From UBA2638 sp046293135 (GTDB taxonomy: Bacteria; Pseudomonadota; Alphaproteobacteria; Micavibrionales; Micavibrionaceae), in assembly GCA_046293135.1 (NCBI GenBank), contig JBKBPR010000001.1:62001-126000 (forward strand): 64,000 nucleotides of DNA. Reading direction: 5' to 3'. The position numbers and the translations under genes are program-made. Under the pieces are notes generated by a model that was given only the letters and a program-made list of their open reading frames with translations, was not told the origin of the DNA and did not search any database. This document shows, one piece after another, positions 1-8,213 of this stretch. The stretch's first letter is position 1. Each line of letters starts with the position of its first letter.

Positions 1-363
1 CGGCAATTCGGGTCTGGCCTGATCGACCCCCTTGCGCACATCATCAAGTGCCTTTTTCTTATCAAAGCCGGCGAGAAATTCCAACAGGACAAACCCGCCG
101 CCCTGATAACCTGTCGATTTCATTTCCTTGATACCGGAGATTGTCGCCAGCTCCTGTTCGAGCGGGCGGATCAAGAGCCTCTCGGAATCCTCCGGCGATA
201 TTCCCTCCAGCGCGACGGAAATATAAATTTGCGGAATATCGATATCGGGCGAGGATTCCTTGGGGATGGCGAGATAGGCATAGCTGCCCGAAATCAGCAG
301 CAAGATAAGAATGGAGAGCATCGTGCGCGTACGATTGATGGAGGCATCAATAATCGGCGCCAT
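1..363 (-). CDS. RND efflux transporter, N-terminal fragment (cut by window edge)
   Basis: The first 121 codons of an inner-membrane RND (AcrB/MexB-like) proton-driven pump are present; the rest lies outside the window. The translation begins MAPIIDASINRTRTM, followed by a hydrophobic first membrane helix (about residues 14-32), then the porter-domain start with the family pattern IPKESSPDIDIPQIYIS and a conserved EGISPEDSERL stretch. The start ATG shares its A with the TGA stop of the upstream adaptor gene (TGATG), so the two are translationally coupled and form a pump-adaptor pair. The substrate cannot be told. An outer-membrane channel gene is not seen here and could lie beyond the edge. 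Confidence 0.93.
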   Translation of the reverse strand, partial: MAPIIDASINRTRTMLSILILLLISGSYAYLAIPKESSPDIDIPQIYISVALEGISPEDSERLLIRPLEQELATISGIKEMKSTGYQGGGFVLLEFLAGFDKKKALDDVRKGVDQARPELP

Positions 364-1451
364 CATAGCAGGCCGCCTTGATCAGTGCTGAGGGACGGGG
401 CGACCTTTTGGCCGTGAGTGACGAATTCCTGCCCGACTGTAATGATCCGCATCGTGTCGTTTAGGCCTTGAATCCACATGTGATCTTCTTTGTCGGAGAT
501 AATCGTGATCGGAACAAATTCAACGATATCCTCCGCGCCGACGATCTTCACCCCGATGCGGCCACGCTCGTCAAGAGAGAGGATTGAGGGCGAAATTTTA
601 TAGGCCTGTTTGTCACTGACCGTGACTTTTATGCGGGCGGTGAATCCGTCCTTAAGCGCGCGATTGGCGTTGTCCGCCTGAAAATCAATACGGTACGTTC
701 TGGTATCAGGATCGGCGGCGGCGGCAATGAAAATAATATCGGCTTCGATAGCCTCACCGTTTAGAAGCTCGATAGCGGCTTTTGAATCCGGCTTGATGTC
801 GAGAATTTGCCGCTCGGACAAATAGCCGGTAAAGCGCATCGGATCGAGATTGACGAGGGTGAAAATCATATCGCCATTGCTGACAAAATCACCCAGCGTG
901 ATGTGGCGGTCTTGGATGATGCCGTCAAACGGCGCGGTGATTTTCGTTTTTTGCAGCGTGGTTGTATTTTGCTTGAGCTGCGCTCTGGCGGCTTCGAGTT
1001 GGGCTTGCGCTTCGTTGAGGCGAATGCGCGAGACAAAACCCTGCTCGGCTAGAGTGTTGGCGGCGTCAAATTCGCTCTGGCGCTGCTTGACCAGCCGCTC
1101 GGCTTCGGCGACACGCGCGCCGCGCTCATTGATTTCAATTTCAGCCAATACGTCACCCTTTTTGACAGAAGCGCCGCGATCAATGTGGAGCTTTTGAATT
1201 TGTCCCGCCGCCTCGGCGCGCAGATCCACTTTCATATTGGCGTTGGATCGCCCTGTTATGGTGATGTCATAGCTGAACGGCTCCGGCGCAATGTCACGCA
1301 CGCGCACAGCGGTGAGTTGCTCGCCATTTTCTTCCTTGTGATCGGCAATGCTTTTTTCGGGCGGCTCAGCGGCGGAGAAAATTACGCCTGATAAAATCCA
1401 CACAACCGCAAAAACGGCAATCAGAATTGCGGTGATCTGGGATCGTTTCAT
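363..1451 (-). CDS. RND efflux periplasmic adaptor subunit (HlyD/MFP family)
   Basis: Membrane fusion protein that links the inner-membrane RND pump to an outer-membrane channel. From the chosen start (MKRSQITAILIAV) it has an N-terminal membrane anchor (about residues 5-25). A first lipoyl half follows (LRAEAAGQIQKLHIDRGASV), then a coiled-coil hairpin rich in Ala, Glu and Gln, the second lipoyl half (ITAPFDGIIQDRHITLGDFV) and a beta-barrel region. The frame stays open for 42 more codons upstream (to 1577), but that extension is not adaptor-like and the membrane anchor fits a start at 1451. It is first in a two-gene operon with the pump. The length of about 362 residues is usual for the family. 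Confidence 0.92.
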   Translation of the reverse strand: MKRSQITAILIAVFAVVWILSGVIFSAAEPPEKSIADHKEENGEQLTAVRVRDIAPEPFSYDITITGRSNANMKVDLRAEAAGQIQKLHIDRGASVKKGDVLAEIEINERGARVAEAERLVKQRQSEFDAANTLAEQGFVSRIRLNEAQAQLEAARAQLKQNTTTLQKTKITAPFDGIIQDRHITLGDFVSNGDMIFTLVNLDPMRFTGYLSERQILDIKPDSKAAIELLNGEAIEADIIFIAAAADPDTRTYRIDFQADNANRALKDGFTARIKVTVSDKQAYKISPSILSLDERGRIGVKIVGAEDIVEFVPITIISDKEDHMWIQGLNDTMRIITVGQEFVTHGQKVAPSLSTDQGGLL

Positions 1452-1600
1452 AAGCGGCGTGCCTGTTTTTATGGTATTGAAATTGTGAGGAATATTAGCA
1501 TATTCCAATGCGAAGATATAGAGCAGAAATATCCGACTTTCCAGCGGTTTTATCGCGTAGTTTTGGCGAAGCTTCAATAAGCGAGGGGTGCTACAATAAA

Positions 1601-1632
1601 CAAAGCGCCCCTGATTGCAGGAGCGCTTTTGA
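1601..1632 (-). terminator. Rho-independent terminator after gcrA
   Basis: On the minus strand AAAGCGCTCCTG pairs with CAGGGGCGCTTT across a short loop, with a T-rich stretch after the stem. It lies about 25 bases beyond the gcrA stop and before the efflux adaptor gene. Confidence 0.75.
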
Positions 1633-1657
1633 AAAAAGAGAAGTAGAAAAAGAAGCC

Positions 1658-2149
1658 TTATTGATTAACGACGATTTTTTGTTCGTCTGTGAAATCCTTA
1701 TTGCCTTTTTCTTCGAAATCTTCAGCGCGGAGGACGCGGTTATTGCGCGCCGCCTGATAAGCGATGCGGGCATGCTCCTCGCAATACGGCAATCCGGGAA
1801 TAGCATGGCCACCGCAAAAACCGAAATCATCATCACGCGGATCGCCGGACGGCCAACGGCACATATTCGGCTTTAACTCCATCAGGCTCAACCCCAATCC
1901 ACGCGGGATATCTTCGGTCTTGACCTTCACGCGTTTCGGCGGCGCCGGCGGCGTGCTCGTATTGGCCGGTGTTTTTGTTTTCTTCGCAGGTTGAATGGGC
2001 GAAAGACGGTTCGAGAGTTTCAAACGATGTGCCTTACCGATCACTGCATTGCGTGTCACGCCGCCGAGAGTGGTGGCAATTTCAGCCGCCGTTTTTCCCT
2101 CGCCCCAAAGTTTTTTTAGCAGTGCTACGCGCTCGTCTGTCCAACTCAT
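1658..2149 (-). CDS. gcrA: GcrA cell cycle regulator
   Basis: GcrA is an alphaproteobacterial sigma70-associated regulator that activates promoters carrying GANTC sites methylated by CcrM. The N-terminal helix-turn-helix is diagnostic: MSWTDERVALLKKLW, then GKTAAEIATTLGG and TRNAVIGKAHRLKL. The C-terminal half carries the conserved CRWPSGDP and FCGG-HAIPGLPYCEEH Cys/His motifs, with a central Pro/Lys-rich linker. At 163 residues it is close to the usual length. A strong GGAGGAG ribosome site lies seven bases before the ATG. It is a single-gene unit closed by its own terminator. Its presence is the clearest taxonomic marker in this part of the window. Confidence 0.95.
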   Translation of the reverse strand: MSWTDERVALLKKLWGEGKTAAEIATTLGGVTRNAVIGKAHRLKLSNRLSPIQPAKKTKTPANTSTPPAPPKRVKVKTEDIPRGLGLSLMELKPNMCRWPSGDPRDDDFGFCGGHAIPGLPYCEEHARIAYQAARNNRVLRAEDFEEKGNKDFTDEQKIVVNQ

Positions 2150-2369
2150 TCAAAACTCCTCCACAAAAGTCACTTCAAGCTAAATGCTTGATTTAAAAAG
2201 ATAAAACTGAAATATTTTGATGAGCTCACAATAGCAGTGCGATGATTCATTTGCCAAGTGTGAAAACCCTGATTGCATTTTTTATCCACACTGAAAAAGA
2301 TTTTTTGCGTGCGACCATCAAAAATAATTGCATTGATTTTCTCTAATTGAAAAATAGGGAAAAACAAAA

Positions 2370-3320
2370 TCAGCTTTTCGGATAATCAAGACCCATCAGG
2401 CGATAATTTTCCGAACGCTCCGCCCAGCCGCTTTGCACCTTTACGAAAATTTTGACATGCACCGGACAGCCGAGCATCTCTTGCAATTCCATGCGCACTT
2501 TTTGTCCGATGTCGCGCACGGTCTGCCCGCCCTTGCCGAGAACAATTCCTTTCTGGGAATCTTTTTCGACATAAATCACCTGATCGATTTTGACACTGCC
2601 GTCATTGAACTGTTCCCAATTTTCGGTTTCGACAAAAACGGCATAGGGCAATTCCTGATGCAAGCGCTCGAAAATTTTCTCACGCGTGATTTCGGCGGCG
2701 ATCATACGCATCGGCAGGTCGGTCATCTGGTCTTCGGGATAGAGCCATGGCCCGACGGGCAGCGTATCACATAAATAATCCAGCAGCGGCTCAAGCCCGT
2801 TATTCTTTAAACCCGACACCATATATATATGTGTGTAGGGAAATACGTTTTGAAACGCCGCCGCCATTTCCAGCAGCGCATCTTTGCGGATTAGGTCGAT
2901 TTTGTTGAGCAGCAAAATACAAGGTTTGTTTCGCGGCAGTTTTTCAATCAGCATCGTATTTTTTTTCAAACAATCATGCATCGACACATCAACAAGGTGC
3001 AAAATGATATCGGCATCATGCGTGCTGTCGAGCGCGGCGCTGACCATTGCCTTTTCAAGCGTTTTTTTCGGCGCAAAAACACCCGGCGTATCAATCAGGA
3101 TGATTTGGGTTTTGCGGGCGATAAACATACCCAGAATTCTGGAGCGGGTTGTTTGCACCTTGCGCGAGACGATGGAAATTTTCGCCCCGACCAGCGTATT
3201 GAGCAAGGTCGATTTTCCGGCATTGGGCAGGCCTAGAATACTGACGAAGCCGCAGCGCGTGTCTTGTGCGTTCTGGGCGTTTGATGTGCCGGATTTATCA
3301 GATGTATCTTGTGTGCTCAT
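2370..3320 (-). CDS. era: GTPase Era, 16S rRNA/30S maturation
   Basis: Era binds the 3' end of 16S rRNA and acts in 30S assembly. GTPase motifs are intact: G1 GLPNAGKST (residues 30-38), G3 DTPG and G4 NKID. They are followed by the C-terminal KH domain with VVLGKGG-type GXXG loop (IVLGKGGQTVRDIGQ). A Ser/Thr/Asn-rich N-terminal extension of about 22 residues makes the protein slightly longer (316) than usual. Its ATG overlaps the stop of rnc (ATGA), so it is coupled to RNase III, the classic lepB-rnc-era order. About 220 bases without a gene separate it from gcrA downstream. Confidence 0.97.
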   Translation of the reverse strand: MSTQDTSDKSGTSNAQNAQDTRCGFVSILGLPNAGKSTLLNTLVGAKISIVSRKVQTTRSRILGMFIARKTQIILIDTPGVFAPKKTLEKAMVSAALDSTHDADIILHLVDVSMHDCLKKNTMLIEKLPRNKPCILLLNKIDLIRKDALLEMAAAFQNVFPYTHIYMVSGLKNNGLEPLLDYLCDTLPVGPWLYPEDQMTDLPMRMIAAEITREKIFERLHQELPYAVFVETENWEQFNDGSVKIDQVIYVEKDSQKGIVLGKGGQTVRDIGQKVRMELQEMLGCPVHVKIFVKVQSGWAERSENYRLMGLDYPKS

Positions 3321-3994
3321 TTGCGTTTTTCCAGCCAGAGTAAAAAAGCCTTTGCCGCCTGTCTTTCGCCTTCCTGACGTGAGCGACCTTGCGCGACGAT
3401 CTCCTCAAAGCCCTTGACCTGCAAAGAGATATCAAAAATGGGCGCATGATCGGGGCCGCTTTGGCCGACAATTTTATAAGTGGGGAGCGGCAGCCCGCGT
3501 GATTGCGCCCATTCCTGCAATGCTGTTTTCGGGTGCTGCGGCGGCTTTTGCACATTGTGGAACGCATCACCCCATTGGGCTTTGATGAAATTGCGGCAGG
3601 CCTCCAGCCCGCTATCAACGTAAATCGCTCCGATCAGGGCTTCGATGGCATCGGCGAGAATATGCTCGTTCTCATGACCGCCTGAGGCGCGTTCGGCATC
3701 GGAAAAAATGATGAACTCACCGAGATTGATTTGCTGGGCAATCTTGGCGAGCCAGCTTCCCTGTACCAGCGCCGAGAGCCTTTTGGCGAGGTCGCCCTCA
3801 CTCTCTTGCGTGAAAGTGTCATATAAAATTTCCGAAACGACCAAGCCCAAAACACGATCACCGAGAAATTCCAGCCGCTCGTAATTGTTTTCAAGCGGCG
3901 CGCTGGAATGGGTTAGAGCCGTTTGCAGCAAATCGGGGTTGCCGAAATGATGGCCGATAATTTTTTCAAGCTCGTGGAGATTGTTATCGCGCAT
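3317..3994 (-). CDS. rnc: Ribonuclease III
   Basis: Double-strand-specific endoribonuclease that processes rRNA precursors and structured mRNAs. The signature NNYERLEFLGDRVLGLVVSE carries the catalytic Glu/Asp cluster, and a second acidic site lies at DAIEALIGAIYVDSG. The C-terminal dsRNA-binding domain (TALQEWAQSRGLPLP onward, ending in GRSRQEGERQAAKAFLLWLE) is complete. The frame is open upstream to 4216, but that part is antisense-like noise inside lepB. The ATG at 3994 gives the normal RNase III N-terminus (MRDNNLHELEKIIGH) and 225 residues. It overlaps the end of lepB by 11 bases and the start of era by four. Confidence 0.96.
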   Translation of the reverse strand: MRDNNLHELEKIIGHHFGNPDLLQTALTHSSAPLENNYERLEFLGDRVLGLVVSEILYDTFTQESEGDLAKRLSALVQGSWLAKIAQQINLGEFIIFSDAERASGGHENEHILADAIEALIGAIYVDSGLEACRNFIKAQWGDAFHNVQKPPQHPKTALQEWAQSRGLPLPTYKIVGQSGPDHAPIFDISLQVKGFEEIVAQGRSRQEGERQAAKAFLLWLEKRK

Positions 3995-4907
3995 CGGAGT
4001 GATCAGAGTATCCGGATTGGCTTTGCTGATTGTTGCTATCACTATCAATTTCGCTGTCACTATCACTGTCATCGGCCTGAATTTTCGAGAACAGGCGGTC
4101 ATAGCGAATTGTCCAAGGCCACTTCCAAGGCTCCAGCAGCGAGGCGTGACCATTGGTCGAGAAGAACAGGAAGTCAGCCTTACCGACCAGAAGCTCGGCG
4201 GGGACAAATCCGACACCGTTCACGGCGCGGCTATCCAGCGAGTTATCGCGATTATCGCCCATCACGAAATAATGATCTTCGGGGACGATGAAAATATCCG
4301 TGCTATCAAGCGGCCTGTCATCGGTTTCTTCATAGATGTGATAGCTGATACCGTTCGGCAATGTTTCGATATATTCTTGCATCGGCACTTTGCCGCGGAA
4401 CTCATCATCCACCATGCGCATGCCCAGGCTTTCGCGCTGTGTGACCGTGCCGTTGATATACAGGCGGCCACCGCGCATCTGGATTGTATCCCCCGGAAGG
4501 CCGACAACGCGCTTGATGTAATCAATGCCGGTATTGGTCGGCAGCTTGAACACCGTGACATCGCCGCGTTGCGGGGCTTTTTCCCAAACGCGCCCCTCAA
4601 TCGGTGCAAGGCCGAACGGGAAAGAATGGCGGCTATAACCATAGGCGTATTTTTGCACGAATAGATAATCACCGATCAGCAAAGTCGGCTTCATCGAGCC
4701 GGAGGGAATATTAAACGGCTCATATAAAAAGGTGCGGATGATAATGGCCAGCACCACCGCGATAACGATGGTTTTGGCAAATTCGCTCATTTCCTCACGC
4801 GGTGTTAAAACCGGTTCGTTTTTGGCTTTTGAACTCGTTTTGCCGCTGGTGGCCTCTTTTTTGGCGCTGCCCTGATCGGTTTTAAGTATGTTTTTGTCTT
4901 CCGGCAT
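3984..4907 (-). CDS. lepB: Signal peptidase I
   Basis: Membrane serine-lysine protease that removes signal peptides from exported proteins. A Lys-rich cytoplasmic N-terminus is followed by one membrane helix (about residues 44-60). The catalytic Ser71 sits in IPSGSMKPTLLIGD and the general-base Lys132 in DYIKRVVGLPGD. The conserved GDNRDNSLDSR box is present. The C-terminus ends in an unusual low-complexity Ser/Asp tail of about 30 residues, encoded by near-repeats of CTATCA; this tail is not part of the family fold. It sits between acpS and rnc in a minus-strand operon. Confidence 0.96.
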   Translation of the reverse strand: MPEDKNILKTDQGSAKKEATSGKTSSKAKNEPVLTPREEMSEFAKTIVIAVVLAIIIRTFLYEPFNIPSGSMKPTLLIGDYLFVQKYAYGYSRHSFPFGLAPIEGRVWEKAPQRGDVTVFKLPTNTGIDYIKRVVGLPGDTIQMRGGRLYINGTVTQRESLGMRMVDDEFRGKVPMQEYIETLPNGISYHIYEETDDRPLDSTDIFIVPEDHYFVMGDNRDNSLDSRAVNGVGFVPAELLVGKADFLFFSTNGHASLLEPWKWPWTIRYDRLFSKIQADDSDSDSEIDSDSNNQQSQSGYSDHSDAR

Positions 4908-4947
4908 GGATCTATATGTTTTTTGTGCGTGTGTTTATAGGTTCGAT

Positions 4948-5409
4948 TTAAGTATCTTGCGTTCTTACAGTATCAGCCATGGCTTGACCAGAGGCAATAT
5001 GTGTTTGCGGCAGATAAGAAATAACAACATAAGCCAGCGCATAAGGATGCTCATCGCTTAGGCTGAGATGAATGGCCGCCGCCGCGCCCTGCGGGGTTTT
5101 CTGCGCCAGAATATTTTTGGCCGCGCCGTGGAGTGTAAGTTCCGGCTTGCCGTTGGCATCATTGAGAATTTCAAAATCGAGAAAGGCAATCCCCTCACGG
5201 ATGGCCGTGCCCAGCGCCTTGGCACAGGCTTCCTTGGCGGCAAAACGCTTGGCATAGGCGGCGGCTTCCAGCCCGCCATTGGCACGGCTGCGCGCCAGAG
5301 CCTGCTCGCCTTGCGTAAAGGTACGGGCAATAAATTTATCGCCCGATTTCTCCAGCAGCGCCTCGATGCGCCTGATATCTATAATATCTGTGCCGATTCC
5401 AAGGATCAT
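4948..5409 (-). CDS. acpS: Holo-[acyl-carrier-protein] synthase
   Basis: AcpS moves 4'-phosphopantetheine from CoA to the serine of apo-ACP. The N-terminal ILGIGTDIIDIRRIE contains the metal-binding Asp, and KRFAAKEACAKALG contains the second metal-binding Glu. The final LSLSDEHPYALAYVV motif closes the fold. About 20 residues after that (SYLPQTHIASGQAMADTVRT) exceed the usual AcpS length and have no evident function. It lies two bases after the DUF2062 gene and just before lepB, consistent with one operon. Confidence 0.94.
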   Translation of the reverse strand: MILGIGTDIIDIRRIEALLEKSGDKFIARTFTQGEQALARSRANGGLEAAAYAKRFAAKEACAKALGTAIREGIAFLDFEILNDANGKPELTLHGAAKNILAQKTPQGAAAAIHLSLSDEHPYALAYVVISYLPQTHIASGQAMADTVRTQDT

Positions 5410-5411
5410 GG

Positions 5412-5996
5412 TTATTTTTTCTGTCCCGTAACTTCTCTGGCGGCGAGATGAACCTTCCGCAAGCGGGCTTTTGTTCTGGCCAATTTGGCTGTTGCGATAA
5501 ATCTATAGCAAATAAAGTAGAAGATCGGGGCGGTGATAGCAGCGCAAATATAAGCGCCGAGCATCCACGGCCAGAAAATTCGCATTGGCTCTTCCCAAAG
5601 CAAATTCCACAAAATTGATGGAGAAAGCTCATCAGGGAGGTTGCGCGCCGCCGATAGGCCGATAAAATTGAATAGATCAGAACCGATTTTCAGCGAAATC
5701 CACCACATAAACGGAAATGTCCATGGATTGCCGATAAATGTGCCGATAATCGCCGCCATCAGATTGGCGCGGAAAATATAGGCGATAAAGGCAGCTTGTA
5801 AGAAATGTGTGCCGAGTAGCGGTGAGAAAGAGATTGCCGCGCCTAACCCCAGCCCCAGTGCGATTTTATGAGTCGTATCCGACATCCGCACCAGCCGATG
5901 TTTCACATATTTGAACATCCGCCCCCAGCCCATTGATGGCCAGAGAAGCTCGCGGAGCTTTTGCAGAACTGTACGCGGCTCGCGCCTTTGAAACAT
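5412..5996 (-). CDS. DUF2062 membrane protein
   Basis: Integral membrane protein of the DUF2062 family, whose function is not established. The family signature is clear: an N-terminal amphipathic part, then ALGLGLGAAISFSPLLGTHF, AAFIAYIFRANLMAAIIGTF and NPWTFPFMWW, with three to four predicted membrane helices. A Lys/Arg-rich C-terminal tail (TAKLARTKARLRKVHLA) is probably cytoplasmic. It is the first gene of the DUF2062-acpS-lepB-rnc-era run; the neighbour acpS follows after two bases. DUF2062 genes are often found next to pdxJ/acpS in alphaproteobacteria; pdxJ is not seen here. Confidence 0.87.
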   Translation of the reverse strand: MFQRREPRTVLQKLRELLWPSMGWGRMFKYVKHRLVRMSDTTHKIALGLGLGAAISFSPLLGTHFLQAAFIAYIFRANLMAAIIGTFIGNPWTFPFMWWISLKIGSDLFNFIGLSAARNLPDELSPSILWNLLWEEPMRIFWPWMLGAYICAAITAPIFYFICYRFIATAKLARTKARLRKVHLAAREVTGQKK

Positions 5997-6182
5997 GGTG
6001 TCAGCCTTGATTGACTACAATTGAAGTTCGAAAAACACATTAAAGTTATTTTTCCAGTATACACAAGCCTGCACAAATATAAGTCTTTTTTGAAAATAAA
6101 TTTGTTCTTTTCAGAGGTGAAAAGCGCTACATATTGAAAGCGTTAAATTTAGAAGCAAAGCGTTATCGAAAGGCTGACCAAG

Positions 6183-6698
6183 ATGAATATTCGCGATCAC
6201 ATCCGTATTGTTCCTGATTTCCCAAAGCCGGGGATTAATTTTTATGATATTGCAACGCTTCTGGCGCATCCTGAGGCTTGGCGGGCAACGGTTGCGGAGC
6301 TTTGCGAGCGCATTTCACCTTATAAGCCCGATATGCTGATGGGGATTGAATCACGGGGATTTCTGGTTGCGGCGCCGCTGGCGCTGGAGCTGGGTTGCGG
6401 TTTTGGTATGGTGCGCAAAAAGGGCAAACTCCCCGGTGAAACGCTCTCTTATAGCTATGATCTTGAATATGGCTCGGACACGATCGAGGTGCAGCCCGAT
6501 CTGATCCGTAACGGCGCAAAAATCGTGCTGGTTGATGATTTGCTGGCAACAGGCGGAACTATGGCCGCTGCCGAAACCTTGCTGCAACGCGCCGGCGGCG
6601 AAGTGATCGCACATTTTTGTATTATCGAGCTGGATGGTTTGAATGGCCGCAGCAAGCTGAAAGCGCCGTTCGAGCATTTGATTAAATGCGCTGCATAG
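6183..6698 (+). CDS. apt: Adenine phosphoribosyltransferase
   Basis: Salvages adenine to AMP using PRPP. The 171-residue length is typical. Family landmarks are PDFPKPGINFYDIATLL near the N-terminus, GIESRGFLVAAPLA, RKKGKLPGET and the PRPP-binding loop VLVDDLLATGGT (residues 115-126). It stands alone on the plus strand, divergent from the DUF2062-acpS operon; the 186 bases between the two genes must hold both promoters. Confidence 0.96.
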   Translation: MNIRDHIRIVPDFPKPGINFYDIATLLAHPEAWRATVAELCERISPYKPDMLMGIESRGFLVAAPLALELGCGFGMVRKKGKLPGETLSYSYDLEYGSDTIEVQPDLIRNGAKIVLVDDLLATGGTMAAAETLLQRAGGEVIAHFCIIELDGLNGRSKLKAPFEHLIKCAA

Positions 6699-6852
6699 GG
6701 TCAGGCTCATAGTTTTTTGTAAAAGAATTTGTAAAATATCAAGACGCGTAAAGTAACTTTTATTTTTATGTTAACTTTGCAAATCTAAAACTTGATCGTT
6801 TTTCGTAAGCGTGTTAAGTCTGTCATAATCCACAAAGCAAAAGAGGTATATC

Positions 6853-7419
6853 ATGGCTAAGGTTGGCGCTCAGAGAGCTGCAGAACTTACTGGGAAATCA
6901 AAATCCACAATTCAGCGTTGTATGAGCAACGGCAAACTTTCTTATGATGTTGATAGTGCAGGTCGACGCATGATTGATGTATCAGAGTTGGAGCGGGTTT
7001 TTGGCTTGGAAAAGCAAGCCACTGTTGCTGTTTCTGCAAATGTTGAGCACGAGCTTGATAAAGCCAAGCAAATGTTGGAGATGGAGCGTATGCGCCTTCA
7101 AATGAAAGCGCTTCAGGATCAGCTTGATATAGCACATGAGCAGATCAGTGATCTGAAAACGCAACGTGATAAATGGCAAAAACAGGCCGATCAAGTTCTT
7201 ATCACCAGCCAATACAGCCAAAAACAGGCCGAAGAATTGCGCAATGAAATTAAAGAGCGTGAGCGTAAGGCGATGGAGCGTCGTCAGCAGATGCTTGATG
7301 AGCGGGTAAAAAAGCTGAATGCCGAAAATGAGAACTCAGCGGCGGCAGAAAATGCAAATCAAACCAAGCCGGTTGACGCTGTATTTCAAGGTATTTGGAA
7401 AAAGGTCAGAGGCCAATAA
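6853..7419 (+). CDS. HTH and coiled-coil DNA-binding protein, unknown role
   Basis: The first 50 residues look like a MerR/HTH_17-type DNA-binding domain: GAQRAAELTGKSKSTIQRCMS, then SYDVDSAGRRMIDVSELERVFGL. The rest (about residues 70-165) is a long, highly charged coiled coil with Gln, Glu, Lys and Met heptads. HTH plus coiled coil is the architecture of KfrA-like and some plasmid or chromosome-organising proteins, but no family can be named with certainty. An AGAGG ribosome site precedes the ATG by six bases. The gene is probably monocistronic; a short AGGCC/GGCCT hairpin lies at its 3' end. Role unknown. Confidence 0.8.
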   Translation: MAKVGAQRAAELTGKSKSTIQRCMSNGKLSYDVDSAGRRMIDVSELERVFGLEKQATVAVSANVEHELDKAKQMLEMERMRLQMKALQDQLDIAHEQISDLKTQRDKWQKQADQVLITSQYSQKQAEELRNEIKERERKAMERRQQMLDERVKKLNAENENSAAAENANQTKPVDAVFQGIWKKVRGQ

Positions 7420-7516
7420 AACAAGGCCTCCTCTTGTAAATATTCTTCTTTAGAGTAACTTATTTGTGTATGCGTTGTGCTTTTAAGAATACGAACTCTT
7501 ATAAGAATGTTTTGAT

Positions 7517-8209
7517 ATGTTTCTTTTAAAATTTGAAAAATCTGATTTTTGGGTTTTGGCGATCTCGCTTGTTTTGTGCTTTGGTGCTTTTTATACAGCG
7601 CCAGCCCTAGCGCAAGATGCTCCTGTTCCCGAAGAGTTGCTTGCCGACCCGTCCACGTCAGTGCCTGATCAAACAGAGCGCCCTGTAATATTGCCCGGAG
7701 AGCCGCGCTTTACATTGCCGGATGATAGAGATGCAAGACGATTGCCTTTTGAAAATTATTCCGATATTCCGCAAGAGGCTCTTGATGATATGCAAGATCT
7801 CTTTGATAGCTGCGAAAAATCTTACATTGAACGTTCCCACTTTGATTGTGAGTGTAGGGCTTCGCGGTATCTGGAAGAACGGATTAAGGCTGGACCGATT
7901 GTCCCGCGTGAGCAGATTACACTTGGTTTGCGCAGTGAGTGTTTTAATCAAGCCGGTGCGGCAGGGTTCGGCTATCAGTTTTGCAGGCAAAATGGCAGGC
8001 TGAATTACAGTGGTAATTTATCTCCTGAGGAATATTGCGAATGTGTCGGCAGAAACTACGCCATAATGTTTATGAATTCTGAAGGTAGACCTTTAACAAA
8101 TCGCCGTATTAACAGTATGCGCAGCTCTGCTTTGGCAAGGTGTCGCGGTGATAGTCCTGGCTCAAGAAACATGCTGCGTCGTTTGGATACGCCGTTGAAC
8201 AATCCTTAA
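7517..8209 (+). CDS. Secreted cysteine-rich protein with two CEC motifs, unknown
   Basis: An N-terminal signal peptide (hydrophobic core ending APALAQDAP, likely cleaved after ALA) points to export. A Pro-rich acidic segment follows. The mature part holds about nine cysteines in two similar blocks: DSCEKSYIERSHFDCECRAS and, further on, QFCRQNGRL-x-EEYCECVGRN, each with a Cys about 12 to 16 residues before a CEC triplet. These probably form disulfides in the periplasm. No known family is recognised. It ends a few bases before the convergent acyl-CoA dehydrogenase gene. Confidence 0.8.
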   Translation: MFLLKFEKSDFWVLAISLVLCFGAFYTAPALAQDAPVPEELLADPSTSVPDQTERPVILPGEPRFTLPDDRDARRLPFENYSDIPQEALDDMQDLFDSCEKSYIERSHFDCECRASRYLEERIKAGPIVPREQITLGLRSECFNQAGAAGFGYQFCRQNGRLNYSGNLSPEEYCECVGRNYAIMFMNSEGRPLTNRRINSMRSSALARCRGDSPGSRNMLRRLDTPLNNP

Positions 8210-8213
8210 TTGT

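Noticed and set aside
2150..2369. Possible gene between era and gcrA
   Set aside because: The 65-codon frame there has no ribosome site and odd composition. The region is AT-rich and probably holds the gcrA promoter.
3995..4216. Longer rnc start
   Set aside because: The added 74 codons are inside lepB in another frame and do not look like RNase III.
6814..6828. TTAA-N7-ATAA as a CtrA site before the HTH coiled-coil gene
   Set aside because: One mismatch in AT-rich DNA and no known link of the gene to CtrA, so it is not listed as a feature.
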